From: PGYR01 sp048267165 | GTDB taxonomy: Bacteria > Bacteroidota > Ignavibacteria > Kapaibacteriales > UBA2268 | Direction: 5' to 3' | Assembly (NCBI GenBank): GCA_048267165.1 | Contig: JBLWYD010000005.1 | Coordinates: 57,260-121,259 of the forward strand | Length of the DNA stretch: 64,000 bases | Shown: one piece after another, positions 42,719 to 51,389 of the stretch | Numbering within the stretch: position 1 is the stretch's first letter | Layout: each line of letters opens with the position of its first letter | Translations under genes and position numbers: made by a program | The notes under the pieces: generated by a model | What the model was told of the DNA's origin: nothing | What the model saw: the letters and a program-made list of their open reading frames with translations, nothing else | The model's database searches: none

Positions 42719-45031
42719 ATGAAGAAAACACTTCTAATCTTAATCTTAAGTATTTATACTAGTATCAACCTATTTGCTGAAACTAGCTCTATTTCCGGTA
42801 AAGTAACTTCTATATCTGATGAGCCGATAATATCTGCCGCTGTGCAATTAGTAGGCACAAAGCTGGGTACATATACTAATGCGCAGGGAAAATTTGCATT
42901 GAATGAAGTTCCAATTGGAAGTCAATCACTCAAATTCAGTTCTATCGGATACAAAGATACTATTGTCTTTGTCGATGTAAAGAAGGGCATAAACGAAATG
43001 AATATACAGCTAGAAGAAGGCAATATAAACTTCGATGAGATAGTAGTAACAGGCACAAGAACAGCAAAAAGAAGAACAGATTCACCCGTAATTGTCAACC
43101 TTATAAACAGCAAAGAACTAGACCACGTAGTAGCAGTCAACCTATCGGAAGGACTTAAATACCAACCTGGTTTACGAGTAGAAACCGACTGTCAGACTTG
43201 TAACTACACACAGCTCCGAATGAATGGATTGCAAGGAGGTTATTCGCAAATATTAGTTAACAGCCGACCAATATTTAGCCCACTAACTGGACTGTATGGC
43301 TTAGAGCAAATACCAGTGAATATGATAGAGCGAATAGAGGTAGTGAGGGGAGGAGTTTCGGCGCTCTATGGCTCTAGTGCTATTGGAGGTACGGTCAATG
43401 TAATAACAAAAATACCAAGCGAGAATACGTATAATGTAACTAATACTCTACAAAGCATCAGGGGTAGTGTGCTCGATAACATCCTTTCCGCTAATGCTAC
43501 GGTGCTGAATGAAAAGGAAACGGCTGGTGCAACTTTCTTCGTTAGCAATAGAACTAGAGCTGCTTATGACGCTAATGGCGATAATTACTCCGAGCTTCCA
43601 GAACTTAAAGACAATTCTTTCGGTACTAATCTTTTCTATCAGCTAGATGATTATCAGAAATTATCCCTTAGTATGAGCAGTATAAACGAATATCGCTATG
43701 GTGGGGAGATGGTTGAAGGCCCAGCTTACTTGGCGAAACAATCAGAAGAACGTACTCACAATGTATTCATGGGGAGTATGGATTATCAGATTGATTTCAA
43801 TAATTATAAGAACACTCTTGTATTATACTATGGCGGACAGAAAACTGACCGAGATCATTACACAGGTATAAACCCAGATGAAGCTGAGGAACTTACTGAG
43901 TTCTTCGCTAATCCTCCTTATGGTACATCTGACGTTATAACCCATCAGGGAGGGTTCCAGTTGAACAATAGAGTAGATGATTTTATATATGGAAACGCTG
44001 TTCTGAGCATTGGTGCAGAGTATATTTACGATGATGTTTATGATATTATCGAATCTTTCAATTACCTGATAGACCAAACTACGACTGACTTCGGCGCATT
44101 TTTCCAATACGATTGGAACATTGTACCAGAGCTAAATTTACTAACAGGATTTAGATTAGACAAGCACAATCTAGTAGATAATGCAATAGTAAGCCCGCGA
44201 GTTTCACTATTATATAAATGGCAAGGAACAACGCAATTCCGTCTGGGGTGGGGGACTGGCTTTCGTGCACCCCAAGCGTTCGATACCGATTTGCATATAG
44301 CATTCGCTGGTGGTGGAGTGTCGCGTATATCATTAGCTGAGAATCTGAAAGAAGAACGCTCCAACAGCTACACTGCATCTGTCAACTATGACAAGGCAAC
44401 GGAGCATTTCATAGCTGGGTTCACACTCGAAGGATTCTACACTACGCTGCGTGATGCTTTTTATCAATTCCCATTGGGAGAAGATGAGTTCGGTCAACGA
44501 TTTGAGAAGAGAAACGGAAGTGGTGCAACTGTAAAAGGAATAACAATAGAGGGTAGAGCAAACTTCGATTATATATTCGAACTTGAAGCTGGCTTTACAC
44601 TCCAATCTAGTTTATTCGACGAAGCAATTGATAATATAGCAGGACTCCCAACTAAGCGTGAATTCCTGCGAACACCCAATGATTATGGATACGCAACACT
44701 AACTTACAACCCATCAAAGTTATGGAATATAAGCGCCAATATAACATACACAGGGGCTATGGAACTAGCTCATTTTGGGGCGGAGGGGACTGGTCAAATT
44801 GAAGATGAGTATTTCACTTCACATTCATTCTTTGATATGGGATTGCGAATTGGTCACACATTTGAGTTAGGCAATATAGATACTGGTTTGGAGCTATTCG
44901 GTGGAGTCAAAAACATATTTGATTCTTACCAAAATGACTTCGATATAAGTAAAAACCGAGATAGCAATTACATATACGGGCCGAGCTTACCTAGAACATT
45001 GTTCGTAGGAATTAGAGTAAAACCAATATAG
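42719..45031 (+). CDS. TonB-dependent outer-membrane receptor with carboxypeptidase-regulatory-like N-terminus
   Basis: 770 residues. Signal peptide ends near LFA-ETS; CarboxypepD_reg-like domain at about 22-105 (ISGKVTSISDEPIISAAVQL ... GKFALNEVPIG); plug domain with EIVVTGTRTAKRRTDSP (TonB-box-like region), RMNGLQGGYSQILVNSRPIF and IERIEVVRGGVSALYGSSAI; C-terminal barrel of about 550 residues ending YGPSLPRTLFVGIRV. It imports a chelate, metal or sugar using TonB energy. The insert DCQTCNYTQLRMNG in the plug carries a CxxC, often seen in metal or cobalamin-type receptors of this phylum, so the substrate is only a guess. Confidence 0.9.
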   Translation: MKKTLLILILSIYTSINLFAETSSISGKVTSISDEPIISAAVQLVGTKLGTYTNAQGKFALNEVPIGSQSLKFSSIGYKDTIVFVDVKKGINEMNIQLEEGNINFDEIVVTGTRTAKRRTDSPVIVNLINSKELDHVVAVNLSEGLKYQPGLRVETDCQTCNYTQLRMNGLQGGYSQILVNSRPIFSPLTGLYGLEQIPVNMIERIEVVRGGVSALYGSSAIGGTVNVITKIPSENTYNVTNTLQSIRGSVLDNILSANATVLNEKETAGATFFVSNRTRAAYDANGDNYSELPELKDNSFGTNLFYQLDDYQKLSLSMSSINEYRYGGEMVEGPAYLAKQSEERTHNVFMGSMDYQIDFNNYKNTLVLYYGGQKTDRDHYTGINPDEAEELTEFFANPPYGTSDVITHQGGFQLNNRVDDFIYGNAVLSIGAEYIYDDVYDIIESFNYLIDQTTTDFGAFFQYDWNIVPELNLLTGFRLDKHNLVDNAIVSPRVSLLYKWQGTTQFRLGWGTGFRAPQAFDTDLHIAFAGGGVSRISLAENLKEERSNSYTASVNYDKATEHFIAGFTLEGFYTTLRDAFYQFPLGEDEFGQRFEKRNGSGATVKGITIEGRANFDYIFELEAGFTLQSSLFDEAIDNIAGLPTKREFLRTPNDYGYATLTYNPSKLWNISANITYTGAMELAHFGAEGTGQIEDEYFTSHSFFDMGLRIGHTFELGNIDTGLELFGGVKNIFDSYQNDFDISKNRDSNYIYGPSLPRTLFVGIRVKPI

Positions 45032-45043
45032 TAATACACTCTA

Positions 45044-46225
45044 TCACTCGACATACTTTGCTATTAACTTATCTATTTCTTTATTGAAATTATCCTTGTT
45101 GATACCCATAACTTCGTTTAAAGTATTGAAGTACTTATCATTATTGACTTGGGTTCTACCTATGCTTATTAGCTTCATTACCTTTGAAAAATCGCCGTCT
45201 TTGTAAAGTTCCTTGACTATCAAAGCGTTGATTATATAATCAACGTTCAATGCCTTGTATTGCTCATCACCAATATCAAGACTCTTTTCGTACAGACCCA
45301 ACCAATTACGGTCATCTTGTGTCTTTGTAAATTTTGAAAATCGGTTTCTAATCTCATCCCAGCTATAACCCCAGCTTCCACCAAATAGGAATGCACATCC
45401 CTCATCAACGGGTTTATAAGTATCTGTTGGAGCTAATACCGCTCGCAATCTGCTATGCCATAGATCGTGTGGGTCAAACTGTATAACATTTGATGCTAGT
45501 ACTCCATTGACAATAATTGTAGTGTCTCGCTCATTAGCAGAAGTCGTATTATAGTTGACTCCGCTATAATCCAATTTATAATCCACCCCAACTAACTTCA
45601 TAACTTCATTGAAGTTATTAGCACAATACAGTTTTGTTGGCTTATCACTAACTCCAAGTGTGTTGTCATAATTACTAGCGTAACTCAAATAATCTTTCGC
45701 TATTGTAAAGTCGAATTCTGGCTTATAATATATAGTAGCTAGCCCAACTTCTTTTTGGGACCACGCAGCTGTATTCAATTTCAGAGGTGAGTGAAACAAA
45801 TACTTATCGCCCATATCTGTTGCTACCACAGAGAAAGTAGCCCTAAGCAGTGGTGAAGAGTCATGCACACCTATATACGAAAACTGAACAATAAATTGCT
45901 TATCAGCTATACTGGAAACACCGCCTAAGTAGCATTTATAGAAATTATCACTATTGTAAGTTGAGCTTTTCCCAATACCTTTTAACTCATCCAAAAGGAC
46001 TGAAGTTTCGAGCAAATAATCAGGGTTGACGTAGCTGTTATTGCTGTTGGTTACTTCCTTCTGTTCTAGGAATGATTCGAGGGAAGTAAGTAGTTTTTTG
46101 ACTACATTACTATCCTGCGGTAGTCTTATATTATTAGGTACGATTACGCTGTTATCAGCCGAATTTAGCCGTACAGATGCTAGTAGAAATATAGAAATGA
46201 TAAATAAATAAATAGTAGATTTCAT
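45044..46225 (-). CDS. Unrecognised exported protein with conserved-looking FDPHDLWHSRLR block
   Basis: 393 residues with a signal peptide (ending RLNSA-DN). The second half has FDPHDLWHSRLRAVLAP, VDEGCAFLFGGSWGYSWDEI and a helical C-terminal tail (NFNKEIDKLIAKYV). These look like a peptidase-like fold of Bacteroidota exported proteins; the HDLWH stretch (His-x3-His) would suit a metal site but lacks the Glu of HExxH. No family name can be given. It is convergent with the TonB receptor gene (12-bp gap). Confidence 0.6.
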   Translation of the reverse strand: MKSTIYLFIISIFLLASVRLNSADNSVIVPNNIRLPQDSNVVKKLLTSLESFLEQKEVTNSNNSYVNPDYLLETSVLLDELKGIGKSSTYNSDNFYKCYLGGVSSIADKQFIVQFSYIGVHDSSPLLRATFSVVATDMGDKYLFHSPLKLNTAAWSQKEVGLATIYYKPEFDFTIAKDYLSYASNYDNTLGVSDKPTKLYCANNFNEVMKLVGVDYKLDYSGVNYNTTSANERDTTIIVNGVLASNVIQFDPHDLWHSRLRAVLAPTDTYKPVDEGCAFLFGGSWGYSWDEIRNRFSKFTKTQDDRNWLGLYEKSLDIGDEQYKALNVDYIINALIVKELYKDGDFSKVMKLISIGRTQVNNDKYFNTLNEVMGINKDNFNKEIDKLIAKYVE

Positions 46226-46361
46226 GTCAATAGTTTGCCTATAATTATTAGAGTATTGACATATAACGTGGGTTATAGGGGAAAGGTTATGAGATAAGAA
46301 TTATAATAAACTACATTGAAAAATCAAAAACCAGTAAATCCTGATTTACAACCATCAGCAC

Positions 46362-46394
46362 AAAAAAAAAGAGATGTACAACATACATCTCTTT
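46362..46394 (-). terminator. Rho-independent terminator downstream of era
   Basis: GAGATGTA (46371-46378) pairs with TACATCTC (46384-46391) over a 5-nt loop; nine A on the plus strand give a T-run on the minus strand. Confidence 0.85.
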
Positions 46395-46424
46395 CTATAT
46401 TAAACACCCATGCTTTTGGCTTGG

Positions 46425-46483
46425 CAAGCCCGTCCTGCTTCGCAGTCCACCCCTCTTTAAAAAGATGGGAATTTCAGGGCTTG
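46425..46483. repeat. Nested inverted repeat just downstream of era
   Basis: Outer arms CAAGCCC (46425-46431) and GGGCTTG (46477-46483); inner arms CCCCTCTTT (46450-46458) and AAAGATGGG (46461-46469) with one mismatch. Text between (CCTGCTTCGCAGTCC) is like the repeat tracts at 25990-26040 read on the other strand. Probably a worn dispersed palindromic element. Confidence 0.5.
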
Positions 46484-46490
46484 TAAATCT

Positions 46491-47390
46491 CTAATACCCC
46501 AGTGAGCGGAGCATATTTGGTTTCTCGCGCCAATTATCTCTGACTTTCACGAATAGCTCGAGGAAAACAGGCATTTGCAGATGGTTTTCTATGTCTTTTC
46601 TTGCCATAGCACCTATGCGTTTTAGCATAGTACCGCCTTTGCCAATCATTATACCTTTTTGGCTATCTTTTTCTACAATTATATCAGCAGAGATGAACCA
46701 TTTGCCGGCTTCTCTTTCTTTGAATTGAGTGATAGTCACTTCTGTGGAGTATGGTAACTCTTCTTTTAGCTGTTCGAATATTTTCTCGCGGATTAGCTCA
46801 CTAACGAAAAACTTCTCGTTGAGTGTACTAATAATATCCGATGGATAGTAAAATTCCGATTCAGGAAGATACCCTTGGAATATTTCTATAAGAGCATCAG
46901 TATTCGCCGATTTTAGTGCTGAAATTGGGATAATATCCGAAAATATTCCTAACGCTTGGAATTTTGCTATAACAGGAAGTACGCCTTTAGCATCCTTGTA
47001 AGTGTCGATTTTATTCAAAATCAGTACCTTAGGTACATCGTAATTTTTCAAGAATTCAAATCTTGTTTCGAGTAATTCGGTATTCTCGCCGTCTTTCTCC
47101 AGATTCCAGATTATACTAATCACGTCTGCTGTTTCTAGCGATTCGAATAGAAAACGCATCATAGAGCGTTGCATCTCGTATCTCGGTCGCAATATACCCG
47201 GAGTATCTAGGAATATAATCTGTGAATCTTCTTTTGTAAGAATCGCAGAAACGTTCTTCCTTGTCGTTTGTGGTTTCGCTGTAACGATAGATAGCTTTTC
47301 GCCCATTAGAGCGTTCATAAGTGTTGATTTGCCCGAATTAGGCATACCTACTATGGCTACGAATCCAGCTTTCTGGGGTGTATTACTCAT
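46491..47390 (-). CDS. era: GTPase Era
   Basis: 299 residues; binds the 3' end of 16S rRNA and helps 30S subunit maturation. G1 GMPNSGKST, G2 region KPQTTRKN, G3 DTPG (IIFLDTPGIL), G4 NKID, G5 SAL, then a C-terminal KH domain with IIVEKDSQKGIMIGKGG and FVKVRDNWREKP. Length fits the family. The start overlaps the DUF3098 gene by 8 bp, so both are translated from one message. Confidence 0.97.
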   Translation of the reverse strand: MSNTPQKAGFVAIVGMPNSGKSTLMNALMGEKLSIVTAKPQTTRKNVSAILTKEDSQIIFLDTPGILRPRYEMQRSMMRFLFESLETADVISIIWNLEKDGENTELLETRFEFLKNYDVPKVLILNKIDTYKDAKGVLPVIAKFQALGIFSDIIPISALKSANTDALIEIFQGYLPESEFYYPSDIISTLNEKFFVSELIREKIFEQLKEELPYSTEVTITQFKEREAGKWFISADIIVEKDSQKGIMIGKGGTMLKRIGAMARKDIENHLQMPVFLELFVKVRDNWREKPNMLRSLGY

Positions 47391-47664
47391 TGTTTGCTTC
47401 GTTGTGAGGGAAGTACTTCAGTATTGCATAGGGTATAATAGCACAATAGCCAATCACTAGCAATAGTGGTGCTACTGTAATAGCCATTGGGTTGTTCCAA
47501 GTGCCATCTACCGCAGCGTGGTCGCCACCTAGTCCAGTTGCCATAAGCAAATAACCAACTATGATTGTTGCTACGCCTATACCTGCAATTACGAAATTCT
47601 TCTTAGTGAATGGGAAATCCCAAGTCACTTTATTTTGTCTATTTGAAATTGTTTTTTTTGCCAT
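47383..47664 (-). CDS. DUF3098 small membrane protein
   Basis: 93 residues from the ATG at 47664 (a GTG at 47673 would add three). Two membrane helices (FVIAGIGVATIIVGYLLMATG; ITVAPLLLVIGYCAIIPYAI) with a hydrophilic loop, and the FTKKNFVIAGIG / MAITVAPLLLVIGY pattern of DUF3098, a Bacteroidota-restricted family. Function unknown. Co-transcribed with era. Confidence 0.78.
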   Translation of the reverse strand: MAKKTISNRQNKVTWDFPFTKKNFVIAGIGVATIIVGYLLMATGLGGDHAAVDGTWNNPMAITVAPLLLVIGYCAIIPYAILKYFPHNEANNE

Positions 47665-47824
47665 TTTCTTCACTTATCTTTATTATTTGACACAAATTTA
47701 AGAAATATAATACAATTACGGTTGATATTAATAATATGTTCCTAAAAATTATATTTTAATTGCTTATTTCGTGGTTATTTGATACATTAATCCAAAGCTA
47801 TTTATTCGCTTTCGGAGAAACATC

Positions 47825-49111
47825 ATGAAAAACCTAATACTAACACTATTACTTGTCGTAATAAGTAGTACAATACTAACAGCAAATGAGCAAGATACAT
47901 TGTGGTTAAGGACTACAACATCTGGCGTTATAGACTTGGATTTCACACCTGATGATAAATACGTGATAGCGTGGACTAATAGTATTGAATTTTGGAATGT
48001 AGAAACTGCGACTATGGATTATATATTACCTAATATTAAAGTAGGTGGTATGTCACCTGATGAGAAGCATCTGGTTTTCATACAAGATGGAGTACCAAAG
48101 ATGTTGGATATTGAAACTAAAGAAATAATAGGTGGATTTGAACCACCAACATTCAAACCGAATCACGTCAAGGTTGGTAATGATAATAATATATTTATGT
48201 GCTTTAACGAACGAGATAGTTTATTTATTTGGGATATAGAGACCAAACAGAAAGAGAAAGTATTTAGCATAGAAACAGATTTTATTGAAAAAGGAGAAGA
48301 GTTCGAAAGAGAGATAACAGACTATGGATTTGCAGGTAACAATGATGATTTTCTATTTGTTAGTATAAGGGAGCAAAATAAATATGCCGTTGGACACCCA
48401 AGTCGCATATTAAGACGGTTTAGTTTATTCTATAATAGAAGTGACTTTACTTTATTCGATTCTCTTCTATGGATAGGGAACTATAAAACCATGAATCTAA
48501 ATAAAGATATAATTGCTATTGACAAATACGATGGTACTATTGAGTTATATAATGTAAGAGAAAAATTAATAAAGAACAGCATAAAGCACAGCGATATAAA
48601 ATTACCTCTAGATGACATTGAGTTTAGTACTGACGATGAAATCTTAGGATTAACAAGAGGATATACAAGTACAAAGACACTAAAGTTGTTCAAATTAACT
48701 GATAATAATCTAATTTTAGATTTTAAGAATAAATACTATACTTGGAATCATTTTAAAATATCTAATAACCAACAAAAGTTTATTGCTACTACAGGATCGT
48801 CATTATATATGTATAGTAATCAATGGGAGCAAACTGATGTCGAAAATAATAACACAGAGAACGACCTCTTGATTTCTCCTACACCTAGTATTGAGTATAT
48901 CCAAATTAGTTATGATTTCCCTCAGATTAGTTCATATAAATTTAGTCTTTATGATATTTTGGGGAATCTAATTACATTTATAGATGACGGTTATTCTTCG
49001 AGCATGAGTTATAGCAAAGAGTACAACATAAGCTCATTACCAAGTGGTGCGTATTTCATTAGGTTAGAATACGAAGGCGCAGTTGTAAATAAACAGTTTA
49101 TAAAGGAGTAG
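47825..49111 (+). CDS. T9SS cargo with WD40-like propeller and C-terminal sorting domain
   Basis: 428 residues: signal peptide (ending STILTA-NE), then propeller-like repeats (SGVIDLDFTPDDKYVIAWT, GGMSPDEKHLVFIQDG, FIWDIETKQKEKVF), and from about residue 350 a T9SS type A sorting domain (LLISPTPSIEYIQISYDF ... SLYDILGNLITFI ... LPSGAYFIRLEY ... KQFIKE). It is predicted to be exported by T9SS and attached or released. GGAGAAACATC before the ATG gives a ribosome binding site. No partner gene is apparent. Confidence 0.78.
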   Translation: MKNLILTLLLVVISSTILTANEQDTLWLRTTTSGVIDLDFTPDDKYVIAWTNSIEFWNVETATMDYILPNIKVGGMSPDEKHLVFIQDGVPKMLDIETKEIIGGFEPPTFKPNHVKVGNDNNIFMCFNERDSLFIWDIETKQKEKVFSIETDFIEKGEEFEREITDYGFAGNNDDFLFVSIREQNKYAVGHPSRILRRFSLFYNRSDFTLFDSLLWIGNYKTMNLNKDIIAIDKYDGTIELYNVREKLIKNSIKHSDIKLPLDDIEFSTDDEILGLTRGYTSTKTLKLFKLTDNNLILDFKNKYYTWNHFKISNNQQKFIATTGSSLYMYSNQWEQTDVENNNTENDLLISPTPSIEYIQISYDFPQISSYKFSLYDILGNLITFIDDGYSSSMSYSKEYNISSLPSGAYFIRLEYEGAVVNKQFIKE

Positions 49112-49349
49112 GTGAAAATAAGAACTTCCATTGACTCTTCTATTTCCTAAACTTTTGCAATTTATGTTTGCTCTCAAGTGATGTTTTGCCCTTTGGTGGA
49201 TGGCGGGGTAGTCAAAGGAATTAGCTGAGCATAGTTTTTTTTGTTCTCCTTAAATCTAATTTCATAGAATAAATGTCTTCTTGTAAACTTTTTATTTTGC
49301 TTTAAAGTTAATATTTATTAATTTTAACTATTGTTTTAACAGGCAGAAT

Positions 49350-50036
49350 ATGAAATTTAGCAAATTAGCCATATTAGTTTTACTTATTGCAACACCTCTT
49401 TTTTCTCAATACCAGATAAAAAAGAGTGCTACTTCTGCCGGAGGTGGTAAACAGTCCAACTCCTCGAATACTCTCTACCACTTGGCTGGTCAGCCAATAG
49501 GCAACTCAAGTTCTAATAGCCAATACCTACTCCGTGAAGGATATATATTCTATTATAAGGAAGACGAAGTAGTCCAACTAAGCGATGAGCCGCTTGCTCA
49601 CTCTAGTACGTTTACTCTAGATTCTATACTCGATGCTGGGTCTATTCGGTTCAATATTCAACCAGCCGAACAGATAACTAATGCAGCTGGGTACATAGTT
49701 CTAGCAAGAGCAAACGCCGACCCAGAGATAATAATTAACGATGGCAATTATCCGAGTTTATTTTACGCATCTAATGGCACCAAAGTAGTGTCTATACTCA
49801 CAGATAAAACGGCTGACAAGATAACGGCTTCGGGCTTACAACCAAGCCAGACTTACACGTTTGTGCTTATTCCATTCAATTGGAATGGCTCGGACAATGC
49901 GTCTATTAACTTCAAAACTGATGGCACTATACCAAAGATAACTCAGACAACACCTATCCCAACTTTGAGCGAATGGGCGTTGATATTACTAGGTGTAGCG
50001 ATACCTATAATCGTATATTTCAAAATGAAAGCATAG
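49350..50036 (+). CDS. Exported protein with IPTL-CTERM-type C-terminal sorting signal
   Basis: 228 residues: signal peptide (ending TPLFSQ-YQ), an N-terminal segment SAGGGKQSNSSNTLYHLAGQPIG ending REGYIFYY, recalling the GGG...GxPxG...GF opening of many CTERM surface proteins, a beta domain, and a C-terminal tail from residue 203 made of IPTLSEW, a hydrophobic helix (ALILLGVAIPIIVYF) and basic KMK. That tripartite end matches the IPTL-CTERM class, processed in other bacteria by an exosortase (XrtH). No exosortase is in the window. The next gene starts 9 bp on, so they form an operon. Confidence 0.8.
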   Translation: MKFSKLAILVLLIATPLFSQYQIKKSATSAGGGKQSNSSNTLYHLAGQPIGNSSSNSQYLLREGYIFYYKEDEVVQLSDEPLAHSSTFTLDSILDAGSIRFNIQPAEQITNAAGYIVLARANADPEIIINDGNYPSLFYASNGTKVVSILTDKTADKITASGLQPSQTYTFVLIPFNWNGSDNASINFKTDGTIPKITQTTPIPTLSEWALILLGVAIPIIVYFKMKA

Positions 50037-50045
50037 GAAAACAAA

Positions 50046-51293
50046 ATGAAAAAACTCATCCTATTACTAATATTATTGCCAGTTGCTTTACTAGCACAAA
50101 TCCCCCAGACTATGAATTACCAAGGGCGATTGGAGGACAATAGTGGCAACCCAGTGACTGATGGAAACTACTCAATAGTATTCACTATTTTTGATGCTGC
50201 GACGAATGGGACATCACTTTGGACTGAGACCAGAACTGTAACAACAGAAGACGGTTTTTTCAATCTCACTTTGGGCGAGAATACAGCAATAGATATAAGC
50301 ACTAACCAGCAAATATGGCTCAATGTGAATATAGGTGGTACCGATTTGACTCCACGTACCAAGCTATCAGGAAGCTTGTCATCTCTCTCGACTAAATCTG
50401 TTGAGAATACTGCTACTGCAGGAAATACTGTTGTAACCTCTATCAACACATCGACTGGGGGAATTGATGCTGAAAGAATCGCTGATGGAAGTGTAAGCAA
50501 TGCCGAATATCAAATGCTTGATGGTGTTGGTAGCACGTTGGTTGGGATATCTGATGCACAAACTCTGACGAACAAAACGATAAACACTGCAAGTAATACT
50601 ATAACTATTGATGCTGCTGATGTAGCATCAGGTACTTTTGCTGATACACGAATTGCTTCTTCTAATATCACGCAACACGAAGCGAGTATTACTATTGGTA
50701 ATCTGGTTGGTGCTCCTACTGGTGCAGTAGTTGGCACAACTGATACTCAAACTTTGACTAACAAAACGATTGATGCAGGTAGTAACACAATAACTAACAT
50801 TTTCCCTGACCAATCAGGTAACAGTGGCAAATTCCTATCTACTGACGGTACTGATTTGAGTTGGGAAACAGCTAGTGGCGGCAGCTTACCTGAAACCACT
50901 GAGCTAAGTTTAGGTTCATTGATAGCGATAACAGATACATTTTATGTTAATATAACTGACAGTCAACCAAATTTAGTGGCAAATGCATTGTATCTGGTAA
51001 AGGGTATCTTAGGTGCAAAAAGAAAGGGTGCGAATTCAAGAATTAATGTAATGTTTGACTTTAGTGGATCTTCAAATTTTAATTTCTTTACTTTAAACAG
51101 TTATTCTTCATACAATGATGGTATTCTGAAGGATTTTCATGTACCAGGGTCGTTAGAACAGCATGTTATTGACGGAATGATACAAACTACTGGATCAGGT
51201 TCTCTTGCTATAAAGGCAAGAAAAAATGTATCAGGAGGCAATGATATGGATATAACAACAGACACAAAAATATTATTAATCCGATTGAAGTAG
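50046..51293 (+). CDS. Exported fibre-like protein with 'TLTNKTI' repeats
   Basis: 415 residues. Signal peptide ends ALLA-QI and is followed by the common opening MNYQGRLEDNSGNPVTDGNYSIVF and FDAATNGTSLWTET, known from Bacteroidota exported proteins. The middle has repeated phage-tail-fibre-like units (SDAQTLTNKTINTASNTITI, DTQTLTNKTIDAGSNTITN), then FPDQSGNSGKFLSTDGTDLSWE, a join typical of trimeric fibre proteins, and a globular C-terminal domain (about 295-415). No sorting domain. Probably a surface fibre or adhesin; exact role unknown. Co-transcribed with the IPTL-CTERM gene. Confidence 0.7.
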   Translation: MKKLILLLILLPVALLAQIPQTMNYQGRLEDNSGNPVTDGNYSIVFTIFDAATNGTSLWTETRTVTTEDGFFNLTLGENTAIDISTNQQIWLNVNIGGTDLTPRTKLSGSLSSLSTKSVENTATAGNTVVTSINTSTGGIDAERIADGSVSNAEYQMLDGVGSTLVGISDAQTLTNKTINTASNTITIDAADVASGTFADTRIASSNITQHEASITIGNLVGAPTGAVVGTTDTQTLTNKTIDAGSNTITNIFPDQSGNSGKFLSTDGTDLSWETASGGSLPETTELSLGSLIAITDTFYVNITDSQPNLVANALYLVKGILGAKRKGANSRINVMFDFSGSSNFNFFTLNSYSSYNDGILKDFHVPGSLEQHVIDGMIQTTGSGSLAIKARKNVSGGNDMDITTDTKILLIRLK

Positions 51294-51389
51294 ATTAAAA
51301 AAAGCATAAACTTTTTACATAGATTTAAAATTAATATATTGTACGTAATTGATGTTTGTATTCCAATATTTTTTTTCTGGGGAAAGTTT

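Noticed and set aside
49112..49349. A small gene in the 238-bp spacer before the IPTL-CTERM gene
   Set aside because: Only short frames without ribosome binding sites or recognisable features were present.
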